From: Vibrio sp. UBA2441
GTDB taxonomy: Bacteria > Pseudomonadota > Gammaproteobacteria > Enterobacterales > Vibrionaceae
Assembly: GCA_002342685.1 (NCBI GenBank)
Contig: DDQN01000072.1
Span: 91,127 to 155,126 of the forward strand
Direction: 5' to 3'
Length of the DNA: 64,000 bases
In this document: positions 26,828 through 35,707 of the stretch, one piece after another
Position numbering within the stretch: the stretch's first letter is position 1
How the letters are laid out: every line of letters begins with the position of its first letter
Position numbers and translations under genes: made by a program
Notes under the pieces: generated by a model
What the model saw: the letters and a program-made list of their open reading frames with translations, nothing else
Databases searched by the model: none
What the model was told of the DNA's origin: nothing

Positions 26828-27292
26828 ATGAATTACAGTCAATATTATCCTCTTGATGTGGTGAACGGTCCCGGAACACGTTGTTCGCTTTTTGTTTCGG
26901 GTTGCATTCACCAATGCCGTGGATGCTACAACCAATCCACGTGGTCACTTAGTTCTGGTCATCCTTTTACCGATCTGATGCAAGATCAGGTTATTAATGA
27001 TCTCAATGATACACGCATCAAAAAACGTGGTTTATCTCTTTCCGGGGGAGACCCTCTACATCCAGCCAATCTATCTGCCGTTTTGCAATTGGTAAAAAGG
27101 GTGAAAACGGAGTGCGATGACAAAGATATCTGGTTGTGGACTGGCTATCTATTGGCAGACTTAACGGATGAACAAAAGGAAGTTGTAGAGTTTATTGATG
27201 TGTTGGTGGACGGTAAGTTTGAAAAAGAATTGGCTGATCCCAGCCTAGATTGGCGTGGTAGCTCGAACCAGGTTGTTCATTATTTAAAGTAA
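26828..27292 (+). CDS. nrdG: Anaerobic ribonucleotide reductase activase NrdG
   Basis: A 154-residue radical-SAM enzyme with the C-x3-C-x2-C iron-sulfur motif at cysteines 26, 30 and 33 (SGCIHQCRGCYN), and the SAM-contacting GGDP (LSGGDPL). It abstracts the hydrogen that forms the NrdD glycyl radical. It follows nrdD by 43 bases. A CTCCTC/GAGGAG inverted repeat (about 26795-26818) includes the GGAGG ribosome site, which sits unusually far from the ATG; partial masking could lower NrdG output relative to NrdD (inference). Confidence 0.96.
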   Translation: MNYSQYYPLDVVNGPGTRCSLFVSGCIHQCRGCYNQSTWSLSSGHPFTDLMQDQVINDLNDTRIKKRGLSLSGGDPLHPANLSAVLQLVKRVKTECDDKDIWLWTGYLLADLTDEQKEVVEFIDVLVDGKFEKELADPSLDWRGSSNQVVHYLK

Positions 27293-27392
27293 AACCGCTC
27301 TTTTCTCTAAGCAAGTGATAATTCCCTTTTGATTTATCACAACAAGTGATAACTTGAGTTCACTACTTGAATTTCAAAGGGTTGTGACTTTC

Positions 27393-28574
27393 ATGTTCTC
27401 ACATTTACCTGCACCATTACAGGATCCGATCCTGTCATTATCCGTTGCTTACCGCAATGACCCCCGCTCAGAAAAAGTTGATTTAGGCATTGGTGTCTAT
27501 AAAAACAGTCAGGGCATAACGCCAATAATGCAGGCAATAAAGCAAGCGCAGATTATATTGACTGAAACTCAGCAAACGAAAGCGTATGTTGGCTTGGCTG
27601 GGTGTGAAGAGTTTAATCAATCCATGATTAATTTGCTCCTATCCGGAACGGACGCGATGGATCGAGTCTCTGCGATACAAACACCAGGCGCGAGTGGCGC
27701 GTTGCGCATGCTGGGTGATCTAATGAGAGTTGCTCAACCAGAAACGACGGTTTGGTTAAGCAACCCTAGTTATGTTAATCATAAACCTGTTATGGAAGCT
27801 GCCGGACTGAAAGTACGCCAGTATCGTTACTTTAGCCCTGAGACAAAGCAGGTTGATTTATCAGCAATGCTTGAGGATATCTCTCATGCAGGTATCAATG
27901 ATGTGGTGCTGTTACATGGTTGTTGTCATAACCCGACAGGAGCGGATATCGATTTCGAAACCTGGAGGTCTATAACTGCTTTGGCGCAGAAAAATGGCTT
28001 TATTCCGTTTATCGATATTGCTTATCAGGGCTTCGGCGATGGACTGGAAGAAGATGCAAAGGGGCTCCAGTATATGGCGAATAACCTGGAAGAGCTTTTG
28101 ATTACCACCTCTTGTTCTAAAAACTTTGGTTTATATCGTGAACGAACTGGAGCAGCAATTGTAATAGGTAAAAAGCAATCGGACGCGGATAACGCTAAAG
28201 GCAAACTTATGCAATTGGCCCGAGCGACTTACACCATGCCACCCGATCATGGCGCCGCTTTGGTAAGAACCGTTCTTGAGAATGAAAAGCTAACGCAATC
28301 GTGGAAGCAAGAGTTGAGTTCTATGCAAGCCAGACTGGTTAGCCTTCGTCAAGGTCTTTGTAATGAGCTTCGTACCGCTCACAGTTCTAATCAATTTGAT
28401 TTTATTGAAAGTCATAAAGGTATGTTTACGGTATTGGGTTTTTCTCCACAACAAATGTCTGAGTTGCGAGAAAAGTACGGAATTTACGGCGTTGGCGATG
28501 GGCGAATTAACATTGCCGGTCTTACCGAGAAAGATATTCCTTACGTCGCTGATGCAATAATTAAGGTTTCATAA
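27393..28574 (+). CDS. Aspartate/aromatic amino acid aminotransferase
   Basis: A 393-residue class I PLP aminotransferase, normal length. ATG 27393 (MFSHLPAPLQDPILSLS) is the family start; the longer frame from 27354 is an extension. The PLP lysine is K243 in TTSCSKNFGLYRERTG; N180, D208 and Y211 (HNPTGAD, IDIAYQGFG) are the expected cofactor contacts. It exchanges amino groups between aspartate or aromatic amino acids and 2-oxoglutarate. AspC-like and TyrB-like members cannot be separated here by eye. Single gene. Confidence 0.9.
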   Translation: MFSHLPAPLQDPILSLSVAYRNDPRSEKVDLGIGVYKNSQGITPIMQAIKQAQIILTETQQTKAYVGLAGCEEFNQSMINLLLSGTDAMDRVSAIQTPGASGALRMLGDLMRVAQPETTVWLSNPSYVNHKPVMEAAGLKVRQYRYFSPETKQVDLSAMLEDISHAGINDVVLLHGCCHNPTGADIDFETWRSITALAQKNGFIPFIDIAYQGFGDGLEEDAKGLQYMANNLEELLITTSCSKNFGLYRERTGAAIVIGKKQSDADNAKGKLMQLARATYTMPPDHGAALVRTVLENEKLTQSWKQELSSMQARLVSLRQGLCNELRTAHSSNQFDFIESHKGMFTVLGFSPQQMSELREKYGIYGVGDGRINIAGLTEKDIPYVADAIIKVS

Positions 28575-28610
28575 TATAGGTTTGAGTCTTGTTCGTGATT
28601 AGGAGCATTT

Positions 28611-29279
28611 ATGTCTAATTTTAAAGCCATATCACCGTTGTTTTTTTGCATTATCGTGGCTGGTTGTACTTCTTTAACTAAAAAAACGGTGCCAGAAGAA
28701 AGTACTCAAATAAATGAACCGATTCAAGTACAGGCAAAGCCTGCTGAAGTGGTGCCAGTACCTGAGCCTGAGGTGGTAAAAATTGAGCCGCCAAAGAAAC
28801 CAGTGATAAAACCAAAGCAAAAACCAAAACCGCAATCTATAGCGACGAAAACCGAACAAGGACGGTTGATTTTAGGAGAACAAGAATGGGTTTACATCCC
28901 TGGGCTAGATAAGAGCTTTAAAGCCAGAGTGGATACAGGTGCAACGACATCATCTGTAAGTGCTGTTGAGATAGTGCCATTTGAAAGAGACGGTAAAGAT
29001 TGGGTTAAGTTTCGCATTGAGCATGAAAAAACATCATCTGGCGAGATCAGTTTACCTGTACTTCGATGGGCAAGAGTAAAACAATCTAATACAACAAAAG
29101 TGCAGAAACGTCCTGTCGTGACCGCTTGGATTCAGATTGGTGACCTGAAAGAAAAGGCGGATTTCACCCTTACTGACAGAACTCATTTATCTCATCCGGT
29201 ATTGTTAGGAAGGAGTTTCTTTCGTGATGTCGCTATTATTGATGTGAGCAGAAAATTCATCCAACCGAAGCGGAAATAG
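28611..29279 (+). CDS. Lipoprotein with RimK-associated retropepsin-like domain
   Basis: A 222-residue lipoprotein: signal peptide and lipobox VAGC with the lipidated cysteine at residue 19, a Pro/Glu/Lys-rich spacer (about 25-80), then a domain starting EQEWVYIPGLDKSFKARVDT. The D-T-G-A motif at residues 108-111 and HPVLLGRSFF near the end mark the ATP-dependent zinc protease/retropepsin-like family often found beside RimK ligases. No RimK is adjacent here, and the domain is placed outside the cytoplasm by the lipid anchor. AGGAG precedes the ATG. Proteolytic activity is not demonstrated for most members. Confidence 0.85.
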   Translation: MSNFKAISPLFFCIIVAGCTSLTKKTVPEESTQINEPIQVQAKPAEVVPVPEPEVVKIEPPKKPVIKPKQKPKPQSIATKTEQGRLILGEQEWVYIPGLDKSFKARVDTGATTSSVSAVEIVPFERDGKDWVKFRIEHEKTSSGEISLPVLRWARVKQSNTTKVQKRPVVTAWIQIGDLKEKADFTLTDRTHLSHPVLLGRSFFRDVAIIDVSRKFIQPKRK

Positions 29280-29311
29280 TCAGTTTAGACTACTATAATC
29301 TCGGATGGGTT

Positions 29312-29333
29312 AGTTGGTGCCAAGCCAACTTTT
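29312..29333 (+). terminator. Weak terminator after the lipoprotein gene
   Basis: AGTTGG and CCAACT form a 6-bp stem with a 7-base loop, followed by TTTTG, about 33 bases after the stop codon. Confidence 0.45.
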
Positions 29334-29385
29334 GTTGAGGTGTTGGCACTCTCTTATTATGCGCAGCTTAATGTTTGAGGTGATT

Positions 29386-29709
29386 ATGTTAGATTCTACG
29401 CAATATTGTATGGTTCTTACCACAGTAAATAGCGAGTCGATTAAAAAGGACCTTTTAGCTGCTATTTTAGAGAGAAAACTAGCGGCTTGCATACAGACGA
29501 TACCGATTCACAGCCACTATATGTGGGAAGGTAAGGTCTGTGAAGATAGCGAACAACTTCTGATTCTTAAAACAGAAATTCGGTTATATTCTGAGATAGA
29601 GAAGTGTATTACCGACTTGCATAATTATGATGTTCCACAAATTGTTCAAGTCCCTTTTATCAACGGCTTTGATCCTTACCTAACATGGATTAGCAAAAAT
29701 GTTGATTAG
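29386..29709 (+). CDS. cutA: Divalent-cation tolerance protein CutA
   Basis: A 107-residue protein with the CutA fold: an N-terminal strand YCMVLTTVNS, the stretch LLAAILERKLAACIQTIPI, and HSHYMWEGKVCEDSEQLLILKT, which is diagnostic. CutA forms very stable trimers and was linked to copper tolerance in E. coli; its molecular role remains uncertain. ATG 29386 is preceded by GAGGTG. Its 3' end overlaps the convergent yjdF by 20 bases. Confidence 0.93.
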   Translation: MLDSTQYCMVLTTVNSESIKKDLLAAILERKLAACIQTIPIHSHYMWEGKVCEDSEQLLILKTEIRLYSEIEKCITDLHNYDVPQIVQVPFINGFDPYLTWISKNVD

Positions 29710-30307
29710 GTTTAGAGTGATACTTTATCGAAAAAATAGTTAATGCCGTTATAGCGCCTAGGGTGTCGCACAACATGTCCTTTTGTGCGTCCCATATATC
29801 GCCTTGAGACCCTAAAAATGCGATACCTTCATCTCCTCCTGCAATTTCTGCATACCACCATTCAATAATTTCATACCCGGCGGCGATGCTCATCAGGCTA
29901 AAAAGACCAAACATACCAGCGATTAATTTATTCGCGTAACGTTTTTGGTATAAATATTCCGCAATGGGAAATGCATAGAAGCCTATGGAGAAGTGAGCGA
30001 CACGATCAAAGTTGTTTCTCGAAGATCCAATCATTTGATTGAACCAGTCGAAAGGTACTTCGGCAAAGGTATACCTTGCACCTATAGTATGAAGTATGAG
30101 CCAGACAAACATAAGTCCATAGGAGATATAGCTAAAGGTGAAGCGGCGCGAGATGAATAAAATGAAAGCTAAAATAGCGATTGCAGGTGTCACTTCAGCA
30201 AGCCAAACAGCCCGTGATGTGGGTTCGATAGATGCGAAGACGAAAACGCCAGTGTAAACAACGATCAGAAACTTTAATACGGACGGCATCGGTTTAGTAT
30301 GAGCCAT
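29690..30307 (-). CDS. yjdF: DUF2238 inner-membrane protein, YjdF-like
   Basis: A 205-residue membrane protein with about six hydrophobic helices. The family stretches are RNNFDRVAHFSIGFYAFPIAE and GYEIIEWWYAEIAGG, then GSQGDIWDAQKDMLCDTLGA. These match the DUF2238/YjdF group. Function is unknown. The conserved acidic, Trp and Asp residues within the membrane region suggest an enzyme or ion-binding role, but this is a guess. Confidence 0.85.
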   Translation of the reverse strand: MAHTKPMPSVLKFLIVVYTGVFVFASIEPTSRAVWLAEVTPAIAILAFILFISRRFTFSYISYGLMFVWLILHTIGARYTFAEVPFDWFNQMIGSSRNNFDRVAHFSIGFYAFPIAEYLYQKRYANKLIAGMFGLFSLMSIAAGYEIIEWWYAEIAGGDEGIAFLGSQGDIWDAQKDMLCDTLGAITALTIFSIKYHSKPNQHFC

Positions 30308-30450
30308 AACTTGGTTCTCTCATTAATAGTGCTGACGCGATGATGAATCAGCATAGAAGACAGTCTATCCAGTATGTTGTCACATTATTGAACGCTGTTC
30401 AATTAGATTGGTGAATCAGATTGGAGAAGCCATAACGTTGGCTTAGCATA

Positions 30451-30487
30451 AAAAAGCAGAACAACGCGAGGCGTTATTCTGCTTTTT
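30451..30487 (-). terminator. Strong terminator after the BCCT gene
   Basis: AAAAAGCAGAA-AACGC pairs with GCGTT-TTCTGCTTTTT, a long stem with one mismatch and a 3-base loop. A and T tracts on both sides make it usable in both directions; it lies about 70 bases after the BCCT stop. Confidence 0.85.
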
Positions 30488-30557
30488 GTAGATCGTGCAA
30501 GCAAACTAGTCGTAATATCCGGTACGAGTAATGCTTACAATTGCTGTTACGGCTTTA

Positions 30558-31775
30558 CTAATTAGCCAGTTCTATTTTGTTAAAGTCGATTTTATTCTCT
30601 TTAGGCGAGTTTTTGATCTCGACTACTTTTCGATAGTGGGCCAACAAAATATAGCCGAAACATCCTAATATTAGCCCGATTGCCAAGGCACCAACCCATT
30701 GAATCTGAAGGAAGTCTAGCTTAAACAACAGTGTTAGGCCGCTTAATAGAGCTACGTTACCAATGAAATACTTGGTTTTACCAAATCGCTTAACCGTCAA
30801 GTTTAAGTTGTCAGTGTACAGGCGAACTAATGAATCAAGTGAGTTAATAACGAACGTCGTACCCACAAATACCATGGCTAAGTTGCTTATTCCTGTTACA
30901 GGAATAGCGTTGGCACTGTAGTAATAAAGTACAGTGAACCAAATACCAATTGGGATTGAAGGGAAAATCATCATTGCTGCTAAAACTTGGTAAGTTTTGA
31001 TTCCGCTAACGAAACGGGCAGTAAACTGACCAATCATGATGCTCCATGCAAACCACCAGTATAGATAAAACTCATGGTAATCGTTAATTGGTAATATAAA
31101 GTTATGTAAGTTAACGAAGTAGTCACCTAATAGAGCGAAGGTAGTAAAGAACTCGCCAACACTGGAACCTTCAGATAAGAAAGCGCCGGCCCACATAAGT
31201 GTAATTAAACCTAAAAATAACCAGCTACTTCCTAAACTCAAAATTCTAACGTAACGAATACTGGTGCTTGAGTACACGGCAGCAGCAATAACGGCAAATA
31301 CAATCAGGTAAAAACTACCAATCGCCGCTTCACTATTACTTAATTCCGGTAAATACCATGGTAAATTAACTAACAATAGGTAAGCGGTAAAAGCACACGT
31401 ACCGATAATAACTAAGTTGTTAATAAACTTGATTAACGGAATTTCGAAGAACTTAACTCTCGGCTCAATAACGCAAAAATAGAAACAAGTTAAGAAGTAG
31501 AATGCCCATATGAAGAAAGCCCAAAAACCAAACTCAATAGCTAATGGATTACTAAAGGCATATTCTGGGCTTGCCGCTAGATCAGCATAACCGGCAAACT
31601 CGGTGAGTGGGAACATGATTAACCCCACGTCTAAACCAGAAGTAAATAGAATAGCAATGAAGGTAAATTTACGTACCGGAGTCACACCGATACATTTCAT
31701 ATTACCCCAGCGGTAGATAACAAATGCGATTGCGGCAAAAGTAAATAAAATGCCAATGGATAACCAAATAGTCAT
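30558..31775 (-). CDS. Divergent, short BCCT-family (choline/betaine) transporter
   Basis: A 405-residue membrane protein with about 11-12 helices, shorter than usual BCCT carriers (about 500 or more). The aromatic box of the substrate site is visible as YLYWWFAWS at residues 238-246, followed by FTARFVSGIK as in the family. The glycine motif of helix 3 reads SGLDVGLIMF (residues 46-55), with an aspartate replacing the central glycine. It lies 246 bases after betA on the same strand and probably imports choline, or possibly betaine. The length deficit is in the termini, with no sign of a frameshift. Confidence 0.75.
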   Translation of the reverse strand: MTIWLSIGILFTFAAIAFVIYRWGNMKCIGVTPVRKFTFIAILFTSGLDVGLIMFPLTEFAGYADLAASPEYAFSNPLAIEFGFWAFFIWAFYFLTCFYFCVIEPRVKFFEIPLIKFINNLVIIGTCAFTAYLLLVNLPWYLPELSNSEAAIGSFYLIVFAVIAAAVYSSTSIRYVRILSLGSSWLFLGLITLMWAGAFLSEGSSVGEFFTTFALLGDYFVNLHNFILPINDYHEFYLYWWFAWSIMIGQFTARFVSGIKTYQVLAAMMIFPSIPIGIWFTVLYYYSANAIPVTGISNLAMVFVGTTFVINSLDSLVRLYTDNLNLTVKRFGKTKYFIGNVALLSGLTLLFKLDFLQIQWVGALAIGLILGCFGYILLAHYRKVVEIKNSPKENKIDFNKIELAN

Positions 31776-32021
31776 TATTTGATCTCCACACAGATAAAGC
31801 CAGAAAACATAATTAATTCCTTATGTTATGTTTTGTTCACTATGTCTCAATTCTTAAAAACGGCTTCTGCCATCAAGTCTTAAGTATCGTGCTAACGATA
31901 GTTAAAACCTGATAAATTGGACATAGCTACGGGACCATTTGCGAACATCGCTTAGGTTGGTCGTGCACCTCGTTTTAAAACAGACTGCTGTAAGCGCAGT
32001 GTGATTTGAATGTATTGTTCC

Positions 32022-33704
32022 TTATATAACTCGTTTAGGTTGCTGTAATCGTTGCTTGTTCTGCCAGTCATCTGCGACAATTACGTGCGCAGCGCTTGGT
32101 TCTAGCGGTTTTACACCTAAAATAAGATCGGCAGCACGTTCGGCCACCATAATAGTCGGCGAATTTAAATTGCCGTTCGGAATTGTTGGGAAAATTGAAG
32201 AATCAACAACTCGAAGACCTTCTATGCCATGAACCTTGGTTTCGGAGTTGACTACCGACAGCTCGTCTTCTCCCATTTTGCATGAGCAGGAAGGGTGGTA
32301 GGCACTTTCGACAGAAGTCCTGACAAAATGATCAATCTCTTCGTCTGTTTGTATTGCTATGCCCGGCTGAATTTCTTCGCCGCGATATTCGTCTAAACCG
32401 GGCTGATTGATGATCTCTCGAGTCAGGCGGACACAGGCACGAAACCCTTCAATATCTTCCTGATGAGACAAATAGTTAAATTGAATTTGTGGTGCAATGC
32501 GGGCATCGCTAGAGATGACTTTAACCGAACCTCTACTCTTAGGTTTGTTATGACCGATATGTACTTGAAAACCATGGCCAGAGAAAGCTTCTTTACCATC
32601 GTATCGCATAGCTGCTGGCAGAAAATGAAATTGAAGATCGGGCCATTCCAAGCTTGCTTTGGAGCGAATAAAACCACATGACTCAAAGTGATTTGTTGCA
32701 CCCAAACCAGACTTATCAAGTATCCAGCGAGTACCGATTAGGAGCTTGTTAAACGGGTCAAGTTTACCGTTGAGTGAGATAGGTTTTAAGCATTTGAACT
32801 GAAAGTAAAACTCAAGGTGATCTTGAAGGTTCTTACCAACGCCGGGCAGCTCGTGAACTTGTTCGATTCCGGCTTCAGCTAGCGTGGTTGCTTCACCAAT
32901 ACCGGATAACTGCAAAATATGCGGAGATCCGATAGATCCTGCAGACAACAGGACTTCTTTATTGCAGCGTACATCTAGCATTCGACCTTTGCGCTCATAA
33001 CGAACCCCAACCGCCGTTTTTCCTTCAAACAGTACTTTATGAACCTGAGCATGAGTAATAACAGTCAGGTTTTTCCGTTTCAATGCGGGTTTTAGATAGG
33101 CATTTGCCGTAGACCAACGCACGCCATTTTTTATGGTCATGTGCATTGGGCCAAAACCTTCCTGCTGCTCAGCGTTATAATCTTGAGTTGCTAAATAACC
33201 CGCATCAACACCAGCATCCACAAACGCCTGGTACAACGGGTTTTTCATTTCATTGCCGTTATTCACAGCAAGCGGACCATTGTCTCCGCGATAATCGTTT
33301 CCGCCAAAGGCCCAGCTTTCCGCTTTTTTGAAATAGGGTAAGCAATGTGCGTAGTCCCAATTTTGAGCGCCTTCTTGTTGCCACTCATCAAAATCTCGAG
33401 CATGGCCCCTTACGTACACCATACCGTTAATGGATGACGAACCACCGAGCACCTTGCCTCGGGGGCAATGCATACGACGATTTTCAAGGAATGGTTCGGC
33501 TTCAGTCTCAAACTGCCATGCATATTTTTTGGAATTCATTGGTATTGATAGGGCTGTGGGCATTTGGATAAAAATGCTTCTATCGCTACCACCGGTCTCT
33601 ATCAGCAGAACATTATTGGTTTTGTCTTCAGATAAGCGATTGGCTAGTACACAACCTGCACTGCCAGCACCTACAATGATGTAATCCTGTTGGGTTCTAG
33701 TCAC
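32022..33704 (-). CDS. betA: Choline dehydrogenase BetA
   Basis: A 560-residue GMC-family flavoenzyme. The FAD-binding Rossmann motif is DYIIVGAGSAGCVLANRLS; GMC signatures include GKVLGGSSSINGMVYVRG and LLSAGSIGSPHILQLSGIG; the active-site histidine region is SAYHPSCSCKMG. It oxidises choline to betaine aldehyde and can go on to glycine betaine, passing electrons to the respiratory chain. It follows betB by 9 bases and is co-transcribed with it. Confidence 0.95.
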   Translation of the reverse strand: MTRTQQDYIIVGAGSAGCVLANRLSEDKTNNVLLIETGGSDRSIFIQMPTALSIPMNSKKYAWQFETEAEPFLENRRMHCPRGKVLGGSSSINGMVYVRGHARDFDEWQQEGAQNWDYAHCLPYFKKAESWAFGGNDYRGDNGPLAVNNGNEMKNPLYQAFVDAGVDAGYLATQDYNAEQQEGFGPMHMTIKNGVRWSTANAYLKPALKRKNLTVITHAQVHKVLFEGKTAVGVRYERKGRMLDVRCNKEVLLSAGSIGSPHILQLSGIGEATTLAEAGIEQVHELPGVGKNLQDHLEFYFQFKCLKPISLNGKLDPFNKLLIGTRWILDKSGLGATNHFESCGFIRSKASLEWPDLQFHFLPAAMRYDGKEAFSGHGFQVHIGHNKPKSRGSVKVISSDARIAPQIQFNYLSHQEDIEGFRACVRLTREIINQPGLDEYRGEEIQPGIAIQTDEEIDHFVRTSVESAYHPSCSCKMGEDELSVVNSETKVHGIEGLRVVDSSIFPTIPNGNLNSPTIMVAERAADLILGVKPLEPSAAHVIVADDWQNKQRLQQPKRVI

Positions 33705-33713
33705 AGTGGCTCC

Positions 33714-35180
33714 TTAAAATGGGCTTTCTAGTGGTTGCATACCGACATATACCGCTTTGATCTGGGTATATGCTTTTAATGTCTCGCTACCATTTTCGCG
33801 GCCGATGCCTGACATTTTGTAGCCACCGACGGGCATCTCTGAGGGGGATGCTCCATAGGCATTAATCCAGCAGATACCAGCTTGTAACTTATGTATTACA
33901 CGGTGAGCGCGGGTGATGTCCTGGGTAAACACTCCAGCGGCTAATCCAAGGCGGGTATCATTTGCGCGATCAATGACTTCATCTTCATGTCTAAAGGTCA
34001 GTACCGACATGACTGGGCCAAAGATCTCTTCTTTGCATATTGTCATTTGGTCAGTACAGTCTGTGAAAATCGTTGGCGCAACAAAAAAACCATTGGGTGC
34101 ATTGTTAGGTTCTAACGCGGTGCCCCCGGTAAGCAGTGTTGCCCCTTCGTTTTTACCAATATCGATGTAATCAAGTACTTTTTTCTGATGTGCTTTAGAA
34201 ATAAGTGCACCAAAATTAGTGTCCGCATTCATAGGGTCGCCGCATACAATATTTTGCTCGGTACGCTCGACAAGCCGTTGTATAAATCGAGGATAAATAT
34301 CTTGCTGAACAAAGACACGAGTGCCATTGGTGCAGATTTCACCTTGAGTATAGAAATTGCCCAACATGGCTGCAGAGACGGCATTTTCGATGTCGGCATC
34401 GTTAAAGATAATCAGTGGCGATTTACCGCCTAATTCCATGGTGACATCTTTTAGTGTACTGGCAGAAGCCGCCATTACTTTTTTGCCTGTGTTGACCTCG
34501 CCGGTAAAAGAAACTTTAGCGATGTCTTGGTGGTTAGTTAACCAACTGCCGACGCGACCATCACCTTGAACTACATTAAATACGCCGTCCGGTAATCCTG
34601 CCTGAGTGAAAATTTCAGCCAAACGCATTGCGCCGCGAGGTGTTTCTTCTGATGGTTTGAATATCATCGCGTTACCGCACGCGAGTGCTGGAGCTGCCTT
34701 CCAGCAAGCTATTTGTAACGGGTAGTTCCATGCGCCGATACCTGCGCAAATGCCTAATGGTTCGCGACGTGTATAGTAAAAATCATCACCAACTGGTTGC
34801 TGGTTACCTTCAATACTAGGAGCAAGGCCAGCAAAAAATTCGATAGAGTCGGCACCAGTGACAACATCTACTACCGATGCTTCCTGCCATGGTTTGCCAG
34901 TGTCTAATACTTCAACTTCAGCAAGTTCATCATTATTTTCACGCAGTAACGCAACGGCTTTTAACAAAATACGGCTACGCTCTATTGCTGTCATTGCCGA
35001 CCATTTTGAAAAGCCTGAATGAGCACTCTTAACAGCAGCTTGTTGAATGACTTCATCTGCTGTTTCAACGAGGTAATTCACCTTGCCAGTTGCGGGGTTA
35101 ATTACTTCAAATGTTTCCCCTGTGCTATTAGGCATATATTGGCCATGCACATAATTTTGATAAACGGCTAACGATGACAT
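33714..35180 (-). CDS. betB: Betaine-aldehyde dehydrogenase BetB
   Basis: A 488-residue aldehyde dehydrogenase. The catalytic cysteine is in FYTQGEICTNGTRVF and the general-base glutamate in MELGGKSPLI; SFTGEVNTGKKVM binds NAD. It oxidises betaine aldehyde to the osmoprotectant glycine betaine. AGGGG lies before ATG 35180. No betI repressor gene precedes it, unlike E. coli and typical Vibrio bet operons; a 52-codon frame (35168-35326) lies there instead and overlaps the betB start. Confidence 0.95.
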   Translation of the reverse strand: MSSLAVYQNYVHGQYMPNSTGETFEVINPATGKVNYLVETADEVIQQAAVKSAHSGFSKWSAMTAIERSRILLKAVALLRENNDELAEVEVLDTGKPWQEASVVDVVTGADSIEFFAGLAPSIEGNQQPVGDDFYYTRREPLGICAGIGAWNYPLQIACWKAAPALACGNAMIFKPSEETPRGAMRLAEIFTQAGLPDGVFNVVQGDGRVGSWLTNHQDIAKVSFTGEVNTGKKVMAASASTLKDVTMELGGKSPLIIFNDADIENAVSAAMLGNFYTQGEICTNGTRVFVQQDIYPRFIQRLVERTEQNIVCGDPMNADTNFGALISKAHQKKVLDYIDIGKNEGATLLTGGTALEPNNAPNGFFVAPTIFTDCTDQMTICKEEIFGPVMSVLTFRHEDEVIDRANDTRLGLAAGVFTQDITRAHRVIHKLQAGICWINAYGASPSEMPVGGYKMSGIGRENGSETLKAYTQIKAVYVGMQPLESPF

Positions 35181-35326
35181 TGTTTTCCCCTGAGCTGTAT
35201 TGAGACAGCTTTAATAATCGCTGCAGAGTGTGTCCGCATAAATTTAAAAAAAGAATCGATGACGATATAAACGGAGGCATTTTGAATAGCAATTGTCTGA
35301 AGCGTTTTAACAGTTGTTTTTTGCAC
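35168..35326 (-). CDS. Candidate 52-aa upstream ORF overlapping betB
   Basis: A GTG-started frame of 52 codons with a near-ideal ribosome site (AGGGAGG, 35333-35339, six bases before the GTG). The product begins MQKTTVKTLQTIAIQNASVY and ends GKQCHR; it is basic, with no known motif and no likeness to BetI. Its stop codon lies 13 bases inside betB, so translation of the two could be coupled. It may be a leader peptide, a small protein, or a chance frame under a good Shine-Dalgarno. Confidence 0.4.
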   Translation of the reverse strand: MQKTTVKTLQTIAIQNASVYIVIDSFFKFMRTHSAAIIKAVSIQLRGKQCHR

Positions 35327-35339
35327 AGACTACCTCCCT

Positions 35340-35707
35340 TTAGTGTTGAAATTGTAATAGAACAAATACTCAACCAGTGATGATGATAATGATTAGAACC
35401 CTAATTATCAAGGGCGGTACAAAATTAACCCTGGCATAAGTTGAGTCTGGGTGGTGTAAGTCTTTGTTAGTAATGAGTTTAGTGTGGTTATTGTTTCTTT
35501 GGTTTCGTTTAGTTTACGTTGCTTATTTGATGCTAATTAATAGAGTTATTAGTAGAATCGTTTGTGCATTAATTATTTTTGGACGAACGAATAAATGTTC
35601 TATATCAAGGACAAGCTCAGCGCCTATCGAGTAACCTTGATCGCGCTCACAAAAAATGGGCGTTAAAAAAAGCAATAATTTAGCTAATACAAAGGATTAA
35701 AGGATTG
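35340..35707. other. Divergent intergenic region between betB and the acyltransferase
   Basis: About 370 AT-rich bases with no gene seen. ATCAAGG (35604-35610) and CCTTGAT (35635-35641) form an inverted repeat 31 bp apart near the acyltransferase start, which could be an operator. Promoters for both divergent units must lie here. Confidence 0.35.

Noticed and set aside
35128..35373. An 81-codon minus-strand frame in the betB upstream region.
   Set aside because: No good ribosome site of its own; the better-supported frame in the same place is the 52-codon GTG frame with AGGGAGG.
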